NCBI GenBank assembly: GCA_021495925.1
Contig: JAKEKT010000057.1
Span: 124,001 to 188,000, forward strand
Direction: 5' to 3'
DNA length: 64,000 bases
From: Diplodia intermedia
Taxonomy: Eukaryota > Ascomycota > Dothideomycetes > Botryosphaeriales > Botryosphaeriaceae
This document shows, piece after piece, positions 44,302 to 55,849 of this stretch (positions are counted from its first letter, which is position 1; every line of letters starts with the position of its first letter). The notes below the pieces were generated by a model. The model was not told the origin of the DNA. It saw only the letters and a list, made by a program, of their open reading frames with translations, and ran no database searches. The translations under genes were made by a program, and so were the position numbers.

Positions 44302-46467
44302 TCACTTACGAAGCCAAGAAGATCCAGTGCCATAGCTATCACGGTGGTTCTGCTGAGGCAGCTGGAAGCCCTTCTGAATCTCGGCTTCCACGAACAGGGA
44401 TGCGCGCTTGTAGCGCTTATCGGCGTACTTCTCATAGACGGCAGCATGGTGCTTTAGAGGGTGTTCGCTGCACTCGAGGATGACCGACACAAGCGAACGG
44501 AGTTGAGACCAGGTGTATCCTGAGTAGTGGACGTGGGCCTTGCTCTGTACAGAGTTAGCAAAAGGACCAAGGAAGAGCCAGGACTTGACTATGCTTACCC
44601 AGTCGCCCTTCTTAAGCATTAAGCGGGCAAGGCAATGAGCACCGGCAGCCAAGAAGCTCGGGACACATCCAACAAAGCGCTCATCCATGATGGTGATCTC
44701 AAGGAAGTACTTGGCCAGAGTGCGGGTCTCCAGGTCGTAGTCATCGGCCTTGCTAATGCGACGCAGGAAGCTCATTGGACCGGGCCAGCCAAGCTCGAAT
44801 TGGAGCATGCTGAGCATGAAACGCTCAGCCTTGAGGATCTCATCGATGGTGTATCCACCATCTACCATGTAGACAATCTCAGACACGGAAGGACAGTTGA
44901 TCTCTTCATACTTCGCTGCAACGAATATTGCGGTAGCGCCAACGAGCTGGAGTTTGCCAAGGGACACGACCTTGCAGGAGAGGAAGCGGTCGACATAGTT
45001 GACGGCAAGGAAGAGAGTCTCGGGGAGAAGAGTGAACCTATGGTGTACCTGGACCAGCCAGTCCATGAGAACTGAACGCATAGACCACTGGATTTCGGAT
45101 TGATTGTCCATGTAGAACGGGTTAGGCCTCATGCGATCCTGCAAACAAGTTAGTTGTCAGATGGAAACGAACGTGCACTCGAGATATTTTACCTCAAGCT
45201 TCCTCATGTAGTCGAAGATCTCGTCACCATATTCAGCGACCATGGATGTGTCCCAAGCTTCATCCTCAATATCCTCGGGGGTCTTGGTGGCCTCGACAAA
45301 GTCGGCGGCTTCCTCTAGTTCACGTCGAGTGCGCGCGGTAACCCTCGGGGCCAGGACCACGGTAACACCACCGGTAGTGTTTTCCGTCCTGTTCCTGAGC
45401 GAGCGCGAGGTGTATCCGGTGTAGCCATCGGCTTCATAGTACTCCTCATCTTCCTCATCCCAATACTCTTCAAACCTCTCTGCATCAGCAAGCGCAACGG
45501 CCTCCGCCTTCGCATCGTGCTCCTCGTGTTCGACGTCGTCGTTCTCCTTCCGGGCAAGCTCGGCGAGCTCATCCTCGGCGACAGGCAGGGCATCTTCCTC
45601 TGGCAGGTCGTTATCAAGGCCGGCAATGTGGTGGCATTCCTCAGCAGCAATGGCTGTTTCGAGACTATTAGTCGATTCCTCGCGCGAAAGCGTGACGCTC
45701 TCCTCGACGGTCGCCTCGACGATGCTTCCAACCTTGAGAAGCTTCTCAGAAGGCGGCGAAAGCTGAGGCGCGCTGTCACTCCTCTCACGGCGACGGACTG
45801 GGTCGGCATCGGGAGGGGCAGTGTTCTCCTTGAAGACGGTCGTGTTACGCTTGGAGATAACGTTCTTGGCGTGGAGTGGTTGGGGCGCGACGTCGGCAGC
45901 ACTGGTCTTGGGCGCGACCGACTCGGCGACGGCGGGCTTCTGCGCAGTCGAGGACAGCGGTCGCTGGGCGGGACGAAGAAGCGAAGCAGGCTTGTGTGCT
46001 TCCTGGATAGGAGCGAGCACGTCTTTCTTGACCGCGAGAGCACCCTTGGCGGCGACAGCGGAGTCATCCTTGGCTAGATGGGTGTTGCGCGCGGTGTTGC
46101 TAACGTCCGCGAAGGCGGTACGCTTCGCAGCAGCCTTGATGCCAGCATTCTGGGCAAGCGACGAGAGCGCGGGCGACGACTTATTGCGCTGGTGAATAGT
46201 CTTGCCGGCGGGAGCAGCAGGCACACTGTTCTCGTTGTGGACGCGCAGGGAGCGCATCGGGCGCTGAGGCTGCTCGCGACACCGGATTAGCTTTTCGCTG
46301 AGGCAAAAGTCCATTGGGCGGAGCAGCACGGGAGTGGGGAGAGATTCCGGCGAGTCAGCGTGCATGAAGCTCGGGATGAGGATGCTCTCGAGCCTGAGGC
46401 CGATGCTTGGGGGAGGGTGCGCAGGTGGCAGCGGGCAAGCATTGAGAATACGTACCTTCGCATCCAT
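44302..46467 (-). CDS. G2/mitotic-specific cyclin B
   Basis: Regulatory subunit of the Cdc2/Cdk1 kinase (nimE type). Exons: 46467-46456 (12 nt, MDAK), about 46269-45193, 45138-44599 and 44544-44302; about 623 residues. The cyclin box reads MRSVLMDWLVQVHHRFTLLPETLFLAVNYVDRFLS in overlapping motifs, followed by KYEEINCPSVSEIVYMVD, and the second fold starts at RTLAKYFLEI. The N-terminal regulatory part has a destruction-box-like RTAFADVSN and a long acidic stretch before the box. The third intron (54 nt) is stop-free and frame-preserving but has GTAAGC, a GCTAAC branch and CAG. Intron 1 (about 186 nt) is also open; its donor GTACGT and the family's short N-terminus favour splicing, but an unspliced start is possible. 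The acceptor could also be 6 nt further in. Confidence 0.9.
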
Positions 46468-49400
46468 GGTGGCAGGGTGCAGCGATGCGTTGTTAGCAGT
46501 GGCGAGGATGTTGTGGAGCGTGCTGGTGGAGAGGAATCGGGACGGCGATCCTCAGCGCTCGAAGGAACGGTGAGCTCGCGGGCACAACAAACAACCGGTG
46601 ACCAGCAGCGTGCCGCGGCGCGCGCGCGCAAGTGGATCTCGCAGGATGCTGGGGGCCTGCGCACAGTCAGGCCGCTAGAGCACTACTAACAGTGCTTGCG
46701 GATAGGCGGTGCTGCGGAACAATGGGACGATGAGGCGGTGGGGAGGGTGGACAAGAGAGTGCGTTGGAGCTTGCACCGCTGTAAAAGGCGCGCCTACTGT
46801 TTTGCGTGGCTGCTTGTAAACACAGCAACGGCCAGTTGGGAAGGCGGCAGGGATTCGAGGCCCGGAGAAACGGCCCCGGCAGCGCCGAAAGACGGTCAGC
46901 GCGCAACGCACCCAAGGGTCGCTAGCACGTCCCCACATGCGCCGCCAAGACATGTCGTCACCCCGCAACTGTCCACCGCGCGTCTCCAGAGATGCGATCT
47001 TTGACACGAACCCCTCGGGACTCGCCGCCACGCTCGTCGCGCGCATTGTCTGCCGCTGCTATATGTGTCGCATGCCCCCCCGCTGCCGCCCGCCGGCTTC
47101 TGGGCCTGCCCGCGCCCGCGGCTGCCCGCCGGTGCAAGCCCCGCGTTGGCGGCCGCCTGGCGCAGGGCGCGCGCCGGGTGATGCGTCAACGGCGCGCGGA
47201 AACGTGACCTAGCACGCGCCCCCTTCGACATTTGCGACCACGCCGCATCGCCAGCACGCCGTCCTGCGACTGTTTTGCGCGCGTCCTACGCCTGTTCTGT
47301 GCCTGTCCCGCAGCCGCGCAGGGTGCTGGCAGGCTGTTGGGCCGTTCGATGGCTTGTGTCGAGTGCCAGCAGTGCGCCCCACTCCAGCCTATCAAGTGAA
47401 TCGGCACCCGCTTTCCCAAAACTCACCCTCCTGCAAGCGATTCGAACCTCGCGCGATGCGCTCCCGCTTGCGCCGGCTTCTGGCGAGCATCTGCGACCCC
47501 GGCTGCGGCCGCGGCGGCAGCAGACGGCAGCGAGGCTTGCGCCCAGTGTTCCTCTGGCGCTCTGCTGCGCGGGTAGGGTGCGCAGATCTGCCGCGATGCC
47601 GCCGTGCTGAAGAGCACCCGCCATCTCCACTTGCTCCGGCCGGGCGCTGCGGCAGACAGGCGTCCAGACGCTGCAGCTCCCGGAGCGCGTGGCCTGCTTC
47701 CGCGCTCTGCGCAGCACGTTGTGGAGAAGGGCCGTGTCGCATCACTCTCGCCTGTTCTCTAGGTCAGGGCCTTCCGGCGTAATCGCGGAGAGACGGTCTT
47801 GCGCCGTTCGCTGCGATCTGCCCAGTGCAGCTGCGGAAATGCGAGCTCCGCAGCGGCGAGAGCGCGGTCTCGCCCGGGGGTTGCTCTCTGGCCGTCTCTG
47901 CGCGCTGTGTTTGCTCGAATCACCGGGGCCGTCCAGCAGGTGGCCATGCCGTGCAGTCCTTGTGTGGAGCGGCCACCTGGAGACCCATCAAGACCGCTCA
48001 GAGGCGCAGCGCCGTGCCCGGCATGTCCCTGGCCCGCTCGGTCCCTTTTGCGCTTGCATGCGACGGCGACAACGATGTTCTGCAGCCCGGCGGCGAGGCA
48101 GTTGAGCGCGCGCATGGCCGCTGGCATCGCGGCCTCAGATTGTGCGATCCGCCCCGGCGCCCGCAACATATCTGCGGCAACAGCTGTCATTGGTCGTCGG
48201 CGACGGCGCCAGGCCGTGAGATCTAGGCAACTCAGGTACCGCTGGCGTGAGTTACTGTTCGCATCACATTCGCGCTGCCGGGAGACAGGGCGCATTCGCG
48301 CAGATGGAAGCCCGCCGAAGTCCAGACGAATGCCCGCTCCCCGCACAGCAGTATTTCAACGCGGGCAGAACAGCAGCCCACGCTAGCACAAGCTGCGTTT
48401 CTCGTAGCGACGGAGCTTGTCTGGCATGCATTAGCAGCCCTGCTGCGGATTGGCCCGCTGCGCTGAGCTCGGGAAGTCTGGCTTCGCAGAGCTGCGCACC
48501 ACGGGTATGCGCCGCGCCCGCCGTGAGCGTGCTGGCTGCGCGGCCGTGACCTGCCCTACCGCTGCCCGTGCTCTACATGTCGTCCAGCCAGGTTGCGGTG
48601 CTTGTGCTGGGGCTAGTCGCAACTTTGGACACCGTGAGGGCTGCCAGCGCGAAGGTCTGAGGAAGCGCATCCGCCCGCGCTGCCGTGTCATGGGCGCCGC
48701 ACAGCACAGCACTGAGCAGCATTGCGCCTCTGAACCCTGCGACCGCGGCCGGCTGGCGGCTTGGTGTTTGGCACTTGCGCCTGCCCCCGGGTCGCCGTCC
48801 GCTGCGTCGCCAGCGCCCCGTACGCGGCGCGCATCACGTTATATGGGAAACTTCCGAATAAGCTTGCATGTGAAGCGCAATTGATGTCCGTCCGAGTCGC
48901 CTCTGCCCTATTCAGCCCACTTTACCGTTTGAATCCGCATTCTTGGGTTTGTGGTGCGGTGTTGAGCGCATAAGTTGAGCATCCGGCCCGCCTGACACTC
49001 GCTAGTCGAGCGTCTCTGGCTGTCACACATCCTCCTCTCCGACTGACCTCCCAAGCCTGAACCAACAACACCCACCCCAAGGCTCAACACCTCCCGTAAG
49101 TGTCCAGCCGCTTTCGCCAGAGCCCATCCGATGTAGGCCTCACTCTCTCATCGCCCACCCTGCCTGCCTCGCCCACATCGTGCCGCCCGAACTGACGTAT
49201 CGGTGTGCCACAGACGACGACCCGGCGCTTCACGGAACGCCCTCAACTCCCACGCCCACGCCTCATCCTCTCTCCTAGGGTATGTCAAGACTTTCATATG
49301 CTGCATGCGACCACAATCACGCCCCTTGAGGGCAGTGTATTCTGCACATCGCTCCTGAGGGGCTTCTCACTCGGCTCTGCTGCTGCTCCGCCCTGGGGCG

Positions 49401-49818
49401 CCTCCCATCAGCCCAGGGACAGCAACCCTAATCCACAACTCATCTACACCATCAACCAGCTCACTGATACCGAGCGATTACTCTGACTATAAATTGCTAA
49501 CGAAATCCGTCGTCCAGGCCGCTGCCCTCTTCCTTTGACCGCTTCTCCACCTACCCCCTCTTCACCTCGCGACACCGGCAGGATCGGTGTCTGCCCGAAT
49601 AGCTTCGGCGGGCACGATCTATATTTGAGTAGTGGCGACCTCTACGGAAGCCTCCATACCTCATATATCACCTTGATATACTTGGTATGGAAGTATCGAG
49701 CCTGCTCACCGACTTCACGCACAACCACAACCGCCAAGTCAAAACACCCATCGAAATCCAACAGACATCCCCCGAACACCCCGACAGAACGCACTCTACA
49801 ATCGCTACGAGGAACACA
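46468..49818. other. 3.3-kb GC-rich divergent interval without a recognisable gene
   Basis: Between cyclin B (-) and the zinc-cluster gene (+). From about 46600 to 48850 it is extremely GC- and CpG-rich with overlapping frames in all phases and no domain motif. Near the + gene, GTAAGT at about 49097 with CCACAG at 49213, and GTATGT at about 49280, look like leader introns. This suggests the + gene starts transcription hundreds of bases before its ATG. Confidence 0.5.
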
Positions 49819-51758
49819 ATGGGCTCCGTCTATCAGACTCACTCTCCCGTCGATGTCCCCATGGGCGTTGGCTCGTGGCCTCTGCCGTCACCGACCATCA
49901 ACGCAAAGCCGAAGCATGTCAGCTTTGAACTGTTGCTGGAGACGCCGCACTCGCGCGCGCGCTTGCCGATGAGGGTGAACATATGGCCTCACGACACCAC
50001 GGAATCGATTGTTGCGACCGTCAAGAACTTCCATGGCATCTACGACGGTCAGGGTTACGGCGTGAGCTTCGAGGACCGGCACGGCAACACCCTCATTGCG
50101 AGGTATGAGAACTTTGAGCACAACATGACCGTATTCGTGCGCCGGATACCGCAAGACATCGATGACTTCAATCCTACTCCTCGCCAATCACTCTCCCCTC
50201 GCAAGAATCGCCTCGACGAGCCCTTCCAAATGCTCCCTCCCCAACTGCACTCCCAACCTCCCTCCCTATCGATTAGGAATCGCAGTCTGTCGCCCGACAA
50301 CCAGCGCGGTCGTCGTAGTGTGTCCGGGGGCACCAACCGCAAGTCGCGTTCTCGCCCGGGACTCAAGATCAGAGCGACGAGCTCGCATGGCAGTCTTCCC
50401 GACTACAATGGCGACTATAGCGATAGCGAGGCGGGCGAAGGATCGGTCACAAGCTCGCGCAGAGACAATGTTGCGAGTGCAGAGATCAGCTTGGATAACA
50501 TCGTCGAGGGTGGTCGACGAAAGCGTGCGAAATTCGACAGCTCGGTAAGCCTTCCGACGCGCCATACTTTGCACGTTCTCTCTGATCTAACAAAGAGCGT
50601 TTCACTTAGGAATTGCCGCTTTTTGCACCGCCTCAGGTGCCCATGACTGCGTCAATCTCGTCTATTTCTCCGCAGCGACGCATCAGCAGCAACAATGGCA
50701 CTTCGCCTTATTCCTACTCCAACCAGCAGACGTTTTCCTACACGCACCCTCTACCTTCACCGCAAAGCCATGGGGATGTTTCATACGTGCAGGGGTTCCC
50801 AATGGGAACTCCGTACGCTACCTCCAGCGGACAGCCGCACGGACACCGACCGCGTACACGTGGCACCGGTCAAGGCATCCCGCGAAACTCCTACGGTGGT
50901 GTTCTGCCCACGCCTGACCCTACGATCGGCGGAAGTGTTATCTCTGATGAGGACGTCGCTCTTCAACTCATGCGCCTTGGCGACGCCTCAAACTTCTCGT
51001 CCCATGGCCGCCAGTCCACCTCGACCATTGACGATGCGCTGAGCGGCAAGGCTGAGCTTGCTTCTTCGGACGAATGCAGTGACGACGGCAGCGAAGTCGA
51101 CGAGTTCCCTGCTTACACGGAATCGCTTGATACTACGGTTCATGTGCACGACCACGACCTGCACCGTTACGACAGCGCGGATGAGAGTGACGAGTACGAC
51201 GACAGGGAATCGTTCAGGGGCGACAGTGATGAGGTTGTTCCTGACGACAACGGCATGGGTAGGCCGATTGTGATGAAGAAGCGCGCGGGATCTCTGGTGA
51301 CCAAGCTGTCTACCAAGATGGTGAAGTCTCGTGTCCACAGCTCCAAGAACAAGGTCAAGACACCGACGGTTACAAAGGCTCCCATTTCGCCTACTTCTCT
51401 TCCTCCAGCGTCGCGCAAGACGTCGAGTGCGTCGCTCTCGATGCCGACGTTCGCGCCCGATGAGGAAGACTTGTCCACCAAGCCTCGCTGCCAGCGATGC
51501 AGGAAGAGCAAGAAGGGATGCGACCGTCAGCGGCCTTGCCAGCGCTGCAAGGATGCCGGCATTGGCCATGACGGCTGTGTCAGCGAGGATGAGGGCAACG
51601 GCCGGAAGGGCCGTTATGGTCGCCACATGGGCGTGCCCGTCAAGAAAATCATCCCCGATGCGCCTACGTTCCACGAGTCGCCCAGCGCCATGGGAGGCAT
51701 GGGCGGCTACAGCGCCCTCACCGCAGCCGCCGACAAGAACAAGAAGCGCAAGAGATAA
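49819..51758 (+). CDS. Zn2Cys6 protein with PB1/ubiquitin-like N-terminus and C-terminal zinc cluster
   Basis: Putative transcription factor of 624 residues from exons 49819-50544 and 50610-51758. The N-terminal part (about residues 35-115: HVSFELLLETP, MRVNIWPHDTTESIVATVKNF, YGVSFEDRHGN, HNMTVFVRRIP) has the strand-helix-strand pattern of a beta-grasp PB1 or ubiquitin-like fold. The middle is Ser/Pro-rich and disordered, with an acidic patch. The zinc cluster sits near the C-terminus: Cys536, 539, 546, 552, 555 and 565 (CX2CX6CX5CX2CX9C), preceded by a basic KKNKVK-type segment. A terminal position and an X9 last spacing are both unusual. An in-frame ATG at 49687 exists, but 49819 has the better context (ACAATGG). 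Target genes unknown. Confidence 0.85.
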
Positions 51759-53443
51759 AGCCATGACCGGGCGTTGTATATTTCCTCAGCGACATGTCTA
51801 CAGTGTTCTTGGCACAGGCGTTGGCGGCTAGCGGTTTGATTTTCAGCGCACTTGCTCGGCTGGATGGATGCGCCAACCTCGTCAACCTCCTTTCTCAGCG
51901 ACGATCCGTTCCCTACCTTTCTTCTGTCTTGTGATTTATAGCCGTGGGTTACGGTCGTTTGAGCGTGGTTATGGGCCGGTGTTACGGCGGAGTTTATTTT
52001 TCACGCGTCAACATTCCTTACTTAAGAAAAAAGTTTAATCGGGCTTCGATCTTCCAAACGCCAGGTCGCAGTCGCAAGACAGACGGGCTGGACTTTTGTG
52101 TCTGCACGAGGTTTGGACAAAATTGTACGGCGAGATGCCGAGGAGATGACGGTCAATGACAACAGAGGACGGGTCGGGCTACATATGACGGTTGGCGGGA
52201 GGCTGGTGGCGGATGGCTGGTTCGTTTCCTTTTCTTCTCACTTAGTCCGTTTCTTGCCGTGTGTTGGTTCGTACGGGGGTTCCAAGGTGTTGGCAATTGG
52301 AGATGAGGGAGCAAATGTTGTAACTCTCATCCGCAAGTAAAATCCGATATGGTCAAAATGCCTCTTTCGATCATGCAAGCAGATTAAGGTTCGGTTCGGA
52401 TGCTGTGGAACGGCAAAGTAGGCTTACAACGGCAACAGGGGCGCGCGATGGTTGGCTTGGAGACGATGGAGTAGAGTGGCAAAGGCGCGTACCTCTGACG
52501 GGGAAACGGAGCCACGGCCAGCATCCAGATCTCACAGCATCGCGCTAAATCGATGTTGCTGACGCTACCACACTGGTGCAATAATGGCTGTTCCAGCATC
52601 TGTTGGGCATTATTCCGACGCAGGCTTCAACCCAGCACGTGAATGCGCCATGGCAGGGCGCAACGGGAGCCAGCTCCACAAGCCTCCAGCGGCGTTCCAT
52701 CCGCAACAGGGTAGCAGACGGCCAGGAGCCACGGCCCGTTCCCGACGAACTTGGAGATCGGAGTCTAGAATACTGCCCTTGGGACAACGCATTCCTCAGG
52801 CTTCGCGGGGGAAGCAGCGGCAAGCGAAGAGCAACGGGGCCGAGTTGACTGTTTCACGATATGCCGCTCTATCCGACTTTTTTTCGACCGGACGCCGCTG
52901 CCCACTGGCTGCGCTGTCCTGCTTCAAACGCTCGGACACGCCCTGCTGACTCGCGCGGCTCGAGCTGCACGTTCCCGCGCCCACGTCGTCATCGCGAATG
53001 GGATGCGCGCCGGCGACGCTGGGGGCCGCCGGCTGTCTGCGCACTGCGCACCCCCGACATGGACGTTGTGTCTGACCTAGGTCGGATGCGACACAGCCAG
53101 GCACAGCACCGCGCGCCAGAGGCAGCCGCCCATGGCACTGCCCGACAGCTGTCTGCGGTTGCGCGACTGCGGTTGCGCCTGTGCTGGTGAACCGTGGTCA
53201 GCCTCGCGCGCTACCACGCGCGCTCGTAATCCTTCGCGCTGGCACTTGCGGCGCAGCCTTGCCGCCTGGAGCTGGAGTCCGCCGAGCAGTAGGTCGTACC
53301 ACTGCCCTCTCGCCACCGACCTATACTAGCATCGTCTCCTGCGCCCGCTGTGGCCGTCGTCCAGGAGCGCGTCGCTCTCGTTCATTCGCAATCGCAGCGC
53401 TGCAGCGGAAACGGCCCGCGCCTTCGTAGCGCCCCGCCACACC
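51759..53443. other. Intergenic region upstream of the transglutaminase-like gene
   Basis: About 1.7 kb: a 3' flank with mixed composition, then GC-rich DNA from about 52600 resembling the upstream regions of cyclin B and the hexose transporter. No gene supported. Confidence 0.5.
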
Positions 53444-55432
53444 ATGGCCGACGATCCAGCTCCAATGCCCTCGCTGAAGGCCCGCATTGCTGCCCTGAAC
53501 CTCAGCGAGACGACCGGGAGACCTCCGCCAGTCTACGCCCAGCCCGCGCCCGTCAAGAAGCGCCCTCCACCCCCGCCGCCAGCGAACCCTCCGCCCCGCC
53601 TTTCCGCCGATGATCGCAGCCAGTCTGTCAACCTGCCGACCCAGAGCTATGCGCCGACGGATGCCAGATCCATTGGTAACCTTCCTGCCGAGTCGACCCC
53701 CCAGCAGAAGCGCGTCCTGCCCCCGCCATCCTTAGGAGCCGCGACTGAGGCCAGACCCTCGCTTCCACCGCGTCCGACAAGGTCCTTGCAGAATGCGCCT
53801 ACCTTGCCTCCCCGCCGCCCGTCTGAGCAGAGCGTCCGCCGGAAAGAGTCGCAGGAGTCCATATCTACCGTTGCCTCATGGCGCTCTGCGGGGTCGGCAC
53901 TTTCAGGTCGCACAAGCGTGACGTCAGGCACACTGTACAGCGAGCCTGCGGCATCGTCGAATCGCGTCAAGGCGCCGCCATTTGACCCTTCAAAGCTGCC
54001 TCCGCTACCGCCCAAGAAGACGCAGGAAGAAAAGGACGCGGAGCTTGCAAGATACGACCCAGTGCGCGCGAACAGGAGGACCTCGAGCTCTCACTCGACT
54101 GCTAAGGCGCCGCCGCCTGCGCTTCCGTCCAGGCCAAGTCTTCCGCCGCGGCCCAGCACAACACAAAATGATGCAGCGTTGGCGCGCAAGCCCAGGCGGT
54201 CAGCGCTCGAATGGGGTATGAATAAGAGCACGGAAGAGGCGCCGCCATTGCCCTCAAGCCGGCCAGGTCAACAGTCGGGTGCCTCGCCGCCTCCTCCAGT
54301 CCCGCTTGGCTCTCGCCCTGACCTGGCCGCGCTCCAGGCCAGCAAGCCAAGGTCTGGCGCTACAAACTCCTGCCTCAAGTGCCGCGATTTCCGTGGTGTA
54401 GATGCGCATGCTGCGCGCTTCCCCCGTGAAGCCATCCCGTCTCACGACATCTCGTGGCTAGCGCACCAACTCACCGACCCTTTCCCTTCTCTGACCGACA
54501 AAGCCCGCGCCCTTTTCACATGGCTTCACCACAACATTGACTACAACGCGACCGCCTTTTTCAATCACAACGTCCAGCCCAGCACGCCCGCCTCGACCAT
54601 CGCCACCGGCCTCGCCGTCTGCGAAGGCTACGCCGGCCTCTTCGCCGCGCTCGCCACGGCCGTCGGCCTCGAAAGCGTCGTCGTCGGCGGGCACGGCAAG
54701 GGGTTCGGCCACTCGCCGCTGACGGCCGGCGCGCCGATCCCGCCCTTCTCGTGCGGGCACGCGTGGAACGCGGTGCGCATCGACGGCGGCGAGTGGAAGC
54801 TGATCGACTGCTGCTGGGGCGCGGGCCACATCGACGGCGGCACGCAGGCCTACACGCGCAAGTTCTCGCCCGAGTGCTTCACCGCCGACAACGACGAATT
54901 CGGCCTGAGCCACTTCCCCGAGAACCCGGCGTACTTCTTCCGCAACGACGGCAGGCCGAGCGTCGGCTGGCAGGAGTACATCGCCGCGACCCCCGGCGCC
55001 AACGTCTACGGCTTCGCCCAAACCGCCGGCTTGCGCAAGACCGGCTTCCTCCCCGACGTGCGCCAGATTCGCATATACGACCCGGACCCGGCCGCGGCGC
55101 CCGTCATCCGCTTCCAGTGGGAGAAGCGCTGCCCGCATTTCGATGGCGAGGCGCTGGGCGAGGGCAAGCCGTACATGTTTTTCCTCGCGATCCAGGGTAG
55201 GGATGGCCGCAACAAGCAGTTCTTGCCGATGAACACGGACGGCCGGCTCTGGTGGCTGGACGTCGAGAGGGTCGAGCTGGGCGCCCCTGGGCAGACAATC
55301 ATGGCATGTGCCGGGGACAAGTGGCACGGTGGCCCGGAGGGGAGTGGGAGGGGGGTGACGAGAGAAGTGTGGGAGAGCGATCGGTACGGGTTCAGGAATT
55401 ACCAGGGCATCGCGGTTTGGGATTTGGCGTAG
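53444..55432 (+). CDS. Proline-rich protein with transglutaminase-like domain (Cyk3-related)
   Basis: Intronless, 662 residues. The first 300 residues are disordered and rich in Pro, with many PPPLP- and LPPRP-type SH3-ligand motifs. The C-terminal half holds a transglutaminase-like fold: SWLAHQLTDPFPSLTDKARALFTWLHHNIDYN, then the nucleophile Cys393 in AVCEGYAGLF, His439 in GHAWNAVRI and Asp455 in WKLIDCCWG. The Cys-His-Asp order and spacing are those of the superfamily and the triad is intact. Fungal relatives include the cytokinesis factor Cyk3, which additionally has an N-terminal SH3 domain; none is seen here, so the protein may instead bind SH3 partners through its Pro-rich part. A cell-division or septum role is inference. 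Confidence 0.85.
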   Translation: MADDPAPMPSLKARIAALNLSETTGRPPPVYAQPAPVKKRPPPPPPANPPPRLSADDRSQSVNLPTQSYAPTDARSIGNLPAESTPQQKRVLPPPSLGAATEARPSLPPRPTRSLQNAPTLPPRRPSEQSVRRKESQESISTVASWRSAGSALSGRTSVTSGTLYSEPAASSNRVKAPPFDPSKLPPLPPKKTQEEKDAELARYDPVRANRRTSSSHSTAKAPPPALPSRPSLPPRPSTTQNDAALARKPRRSALEWGMNKSTEEAPPLPSSRPGQQSGASPPPPVPLGSRPDLAALQASKPRSGATNSCLKCRDFRGVDAHAARFPREAIPSHDISWLAHQLTDPFPSLTDKARALFTWLHHNIDYNATAFFNHNVQPSTPASTIATGLAVCEGYAGLFAALATAVGLESVVVGGHGKGFGHSPLTAGAPIPPFSCGHAWNAVRIDGGEWKLIDCCWGAGHIDGGTQAYTRKFSPECFTADNDEFGLSHFPENPAYFFRNDGRPSVGWQEYIAATPGANVYGFAQTAGLRKTGFLPDVRQIRIYDPDPAAAPVIRFQWEKRCPHFDGEALGEGKPYMFFLAIQGRDGRNKQFLPMNTDGRLWWLDVERVELGAPGQTIMACAGDKWHGGPEGSGRGVTREVWESDRYGFRNYQGIAVWDLA

Positions 55433-55849
55433 ATATGAGATGCGGAGGTAGAGGAGGTTTCGTGGTGATGTATATATACCCTGGTTGCTCTTATGAGTTT
55501 CCTATCACTAGGTAGCCTTAATTCTTAACTTTTTGTATGTAAAACATTGGGGACTGTGTTGTTGATATGGAAGGTGCCTCGGATCATGATGAAGAGGGTT
55601 GGGTAGACTCGGAGGACACTTTGAAACTCGTTGAGAGCCAGAAGCAGGTGGACCGAATTGTGACGCCTGCTGTTTGAGATGAGGGAAAAGGTCTATTCAA
55701 ATACATTGGACCGCAATCTAATCAACACAGACCATCTAAACCTGAAACCGAAGTAAAAACCGCACAGAGCTCGAAGAAAAGCACTAACGAAATAAGACTC
55801 GATAATGACGACCAGCGTCCTGCTCCGTGCATGACAAACTCAGCAAGGT
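55433..55849. other. Short interval between convergent genes
   Basis: 3' flanks of the transglutaminase-like gene (+) and the secreted 205-residue protein gene (-). AT-rich; nothing else seen. Confidence 0.6.

Noticed and set aside
47430..47460. GGTTCGAATCG on the minus strand, resembling a tRNA B box
   Set aside because: The flanking bases do not form a T stem and no A box or acceptor stem is found upstream.
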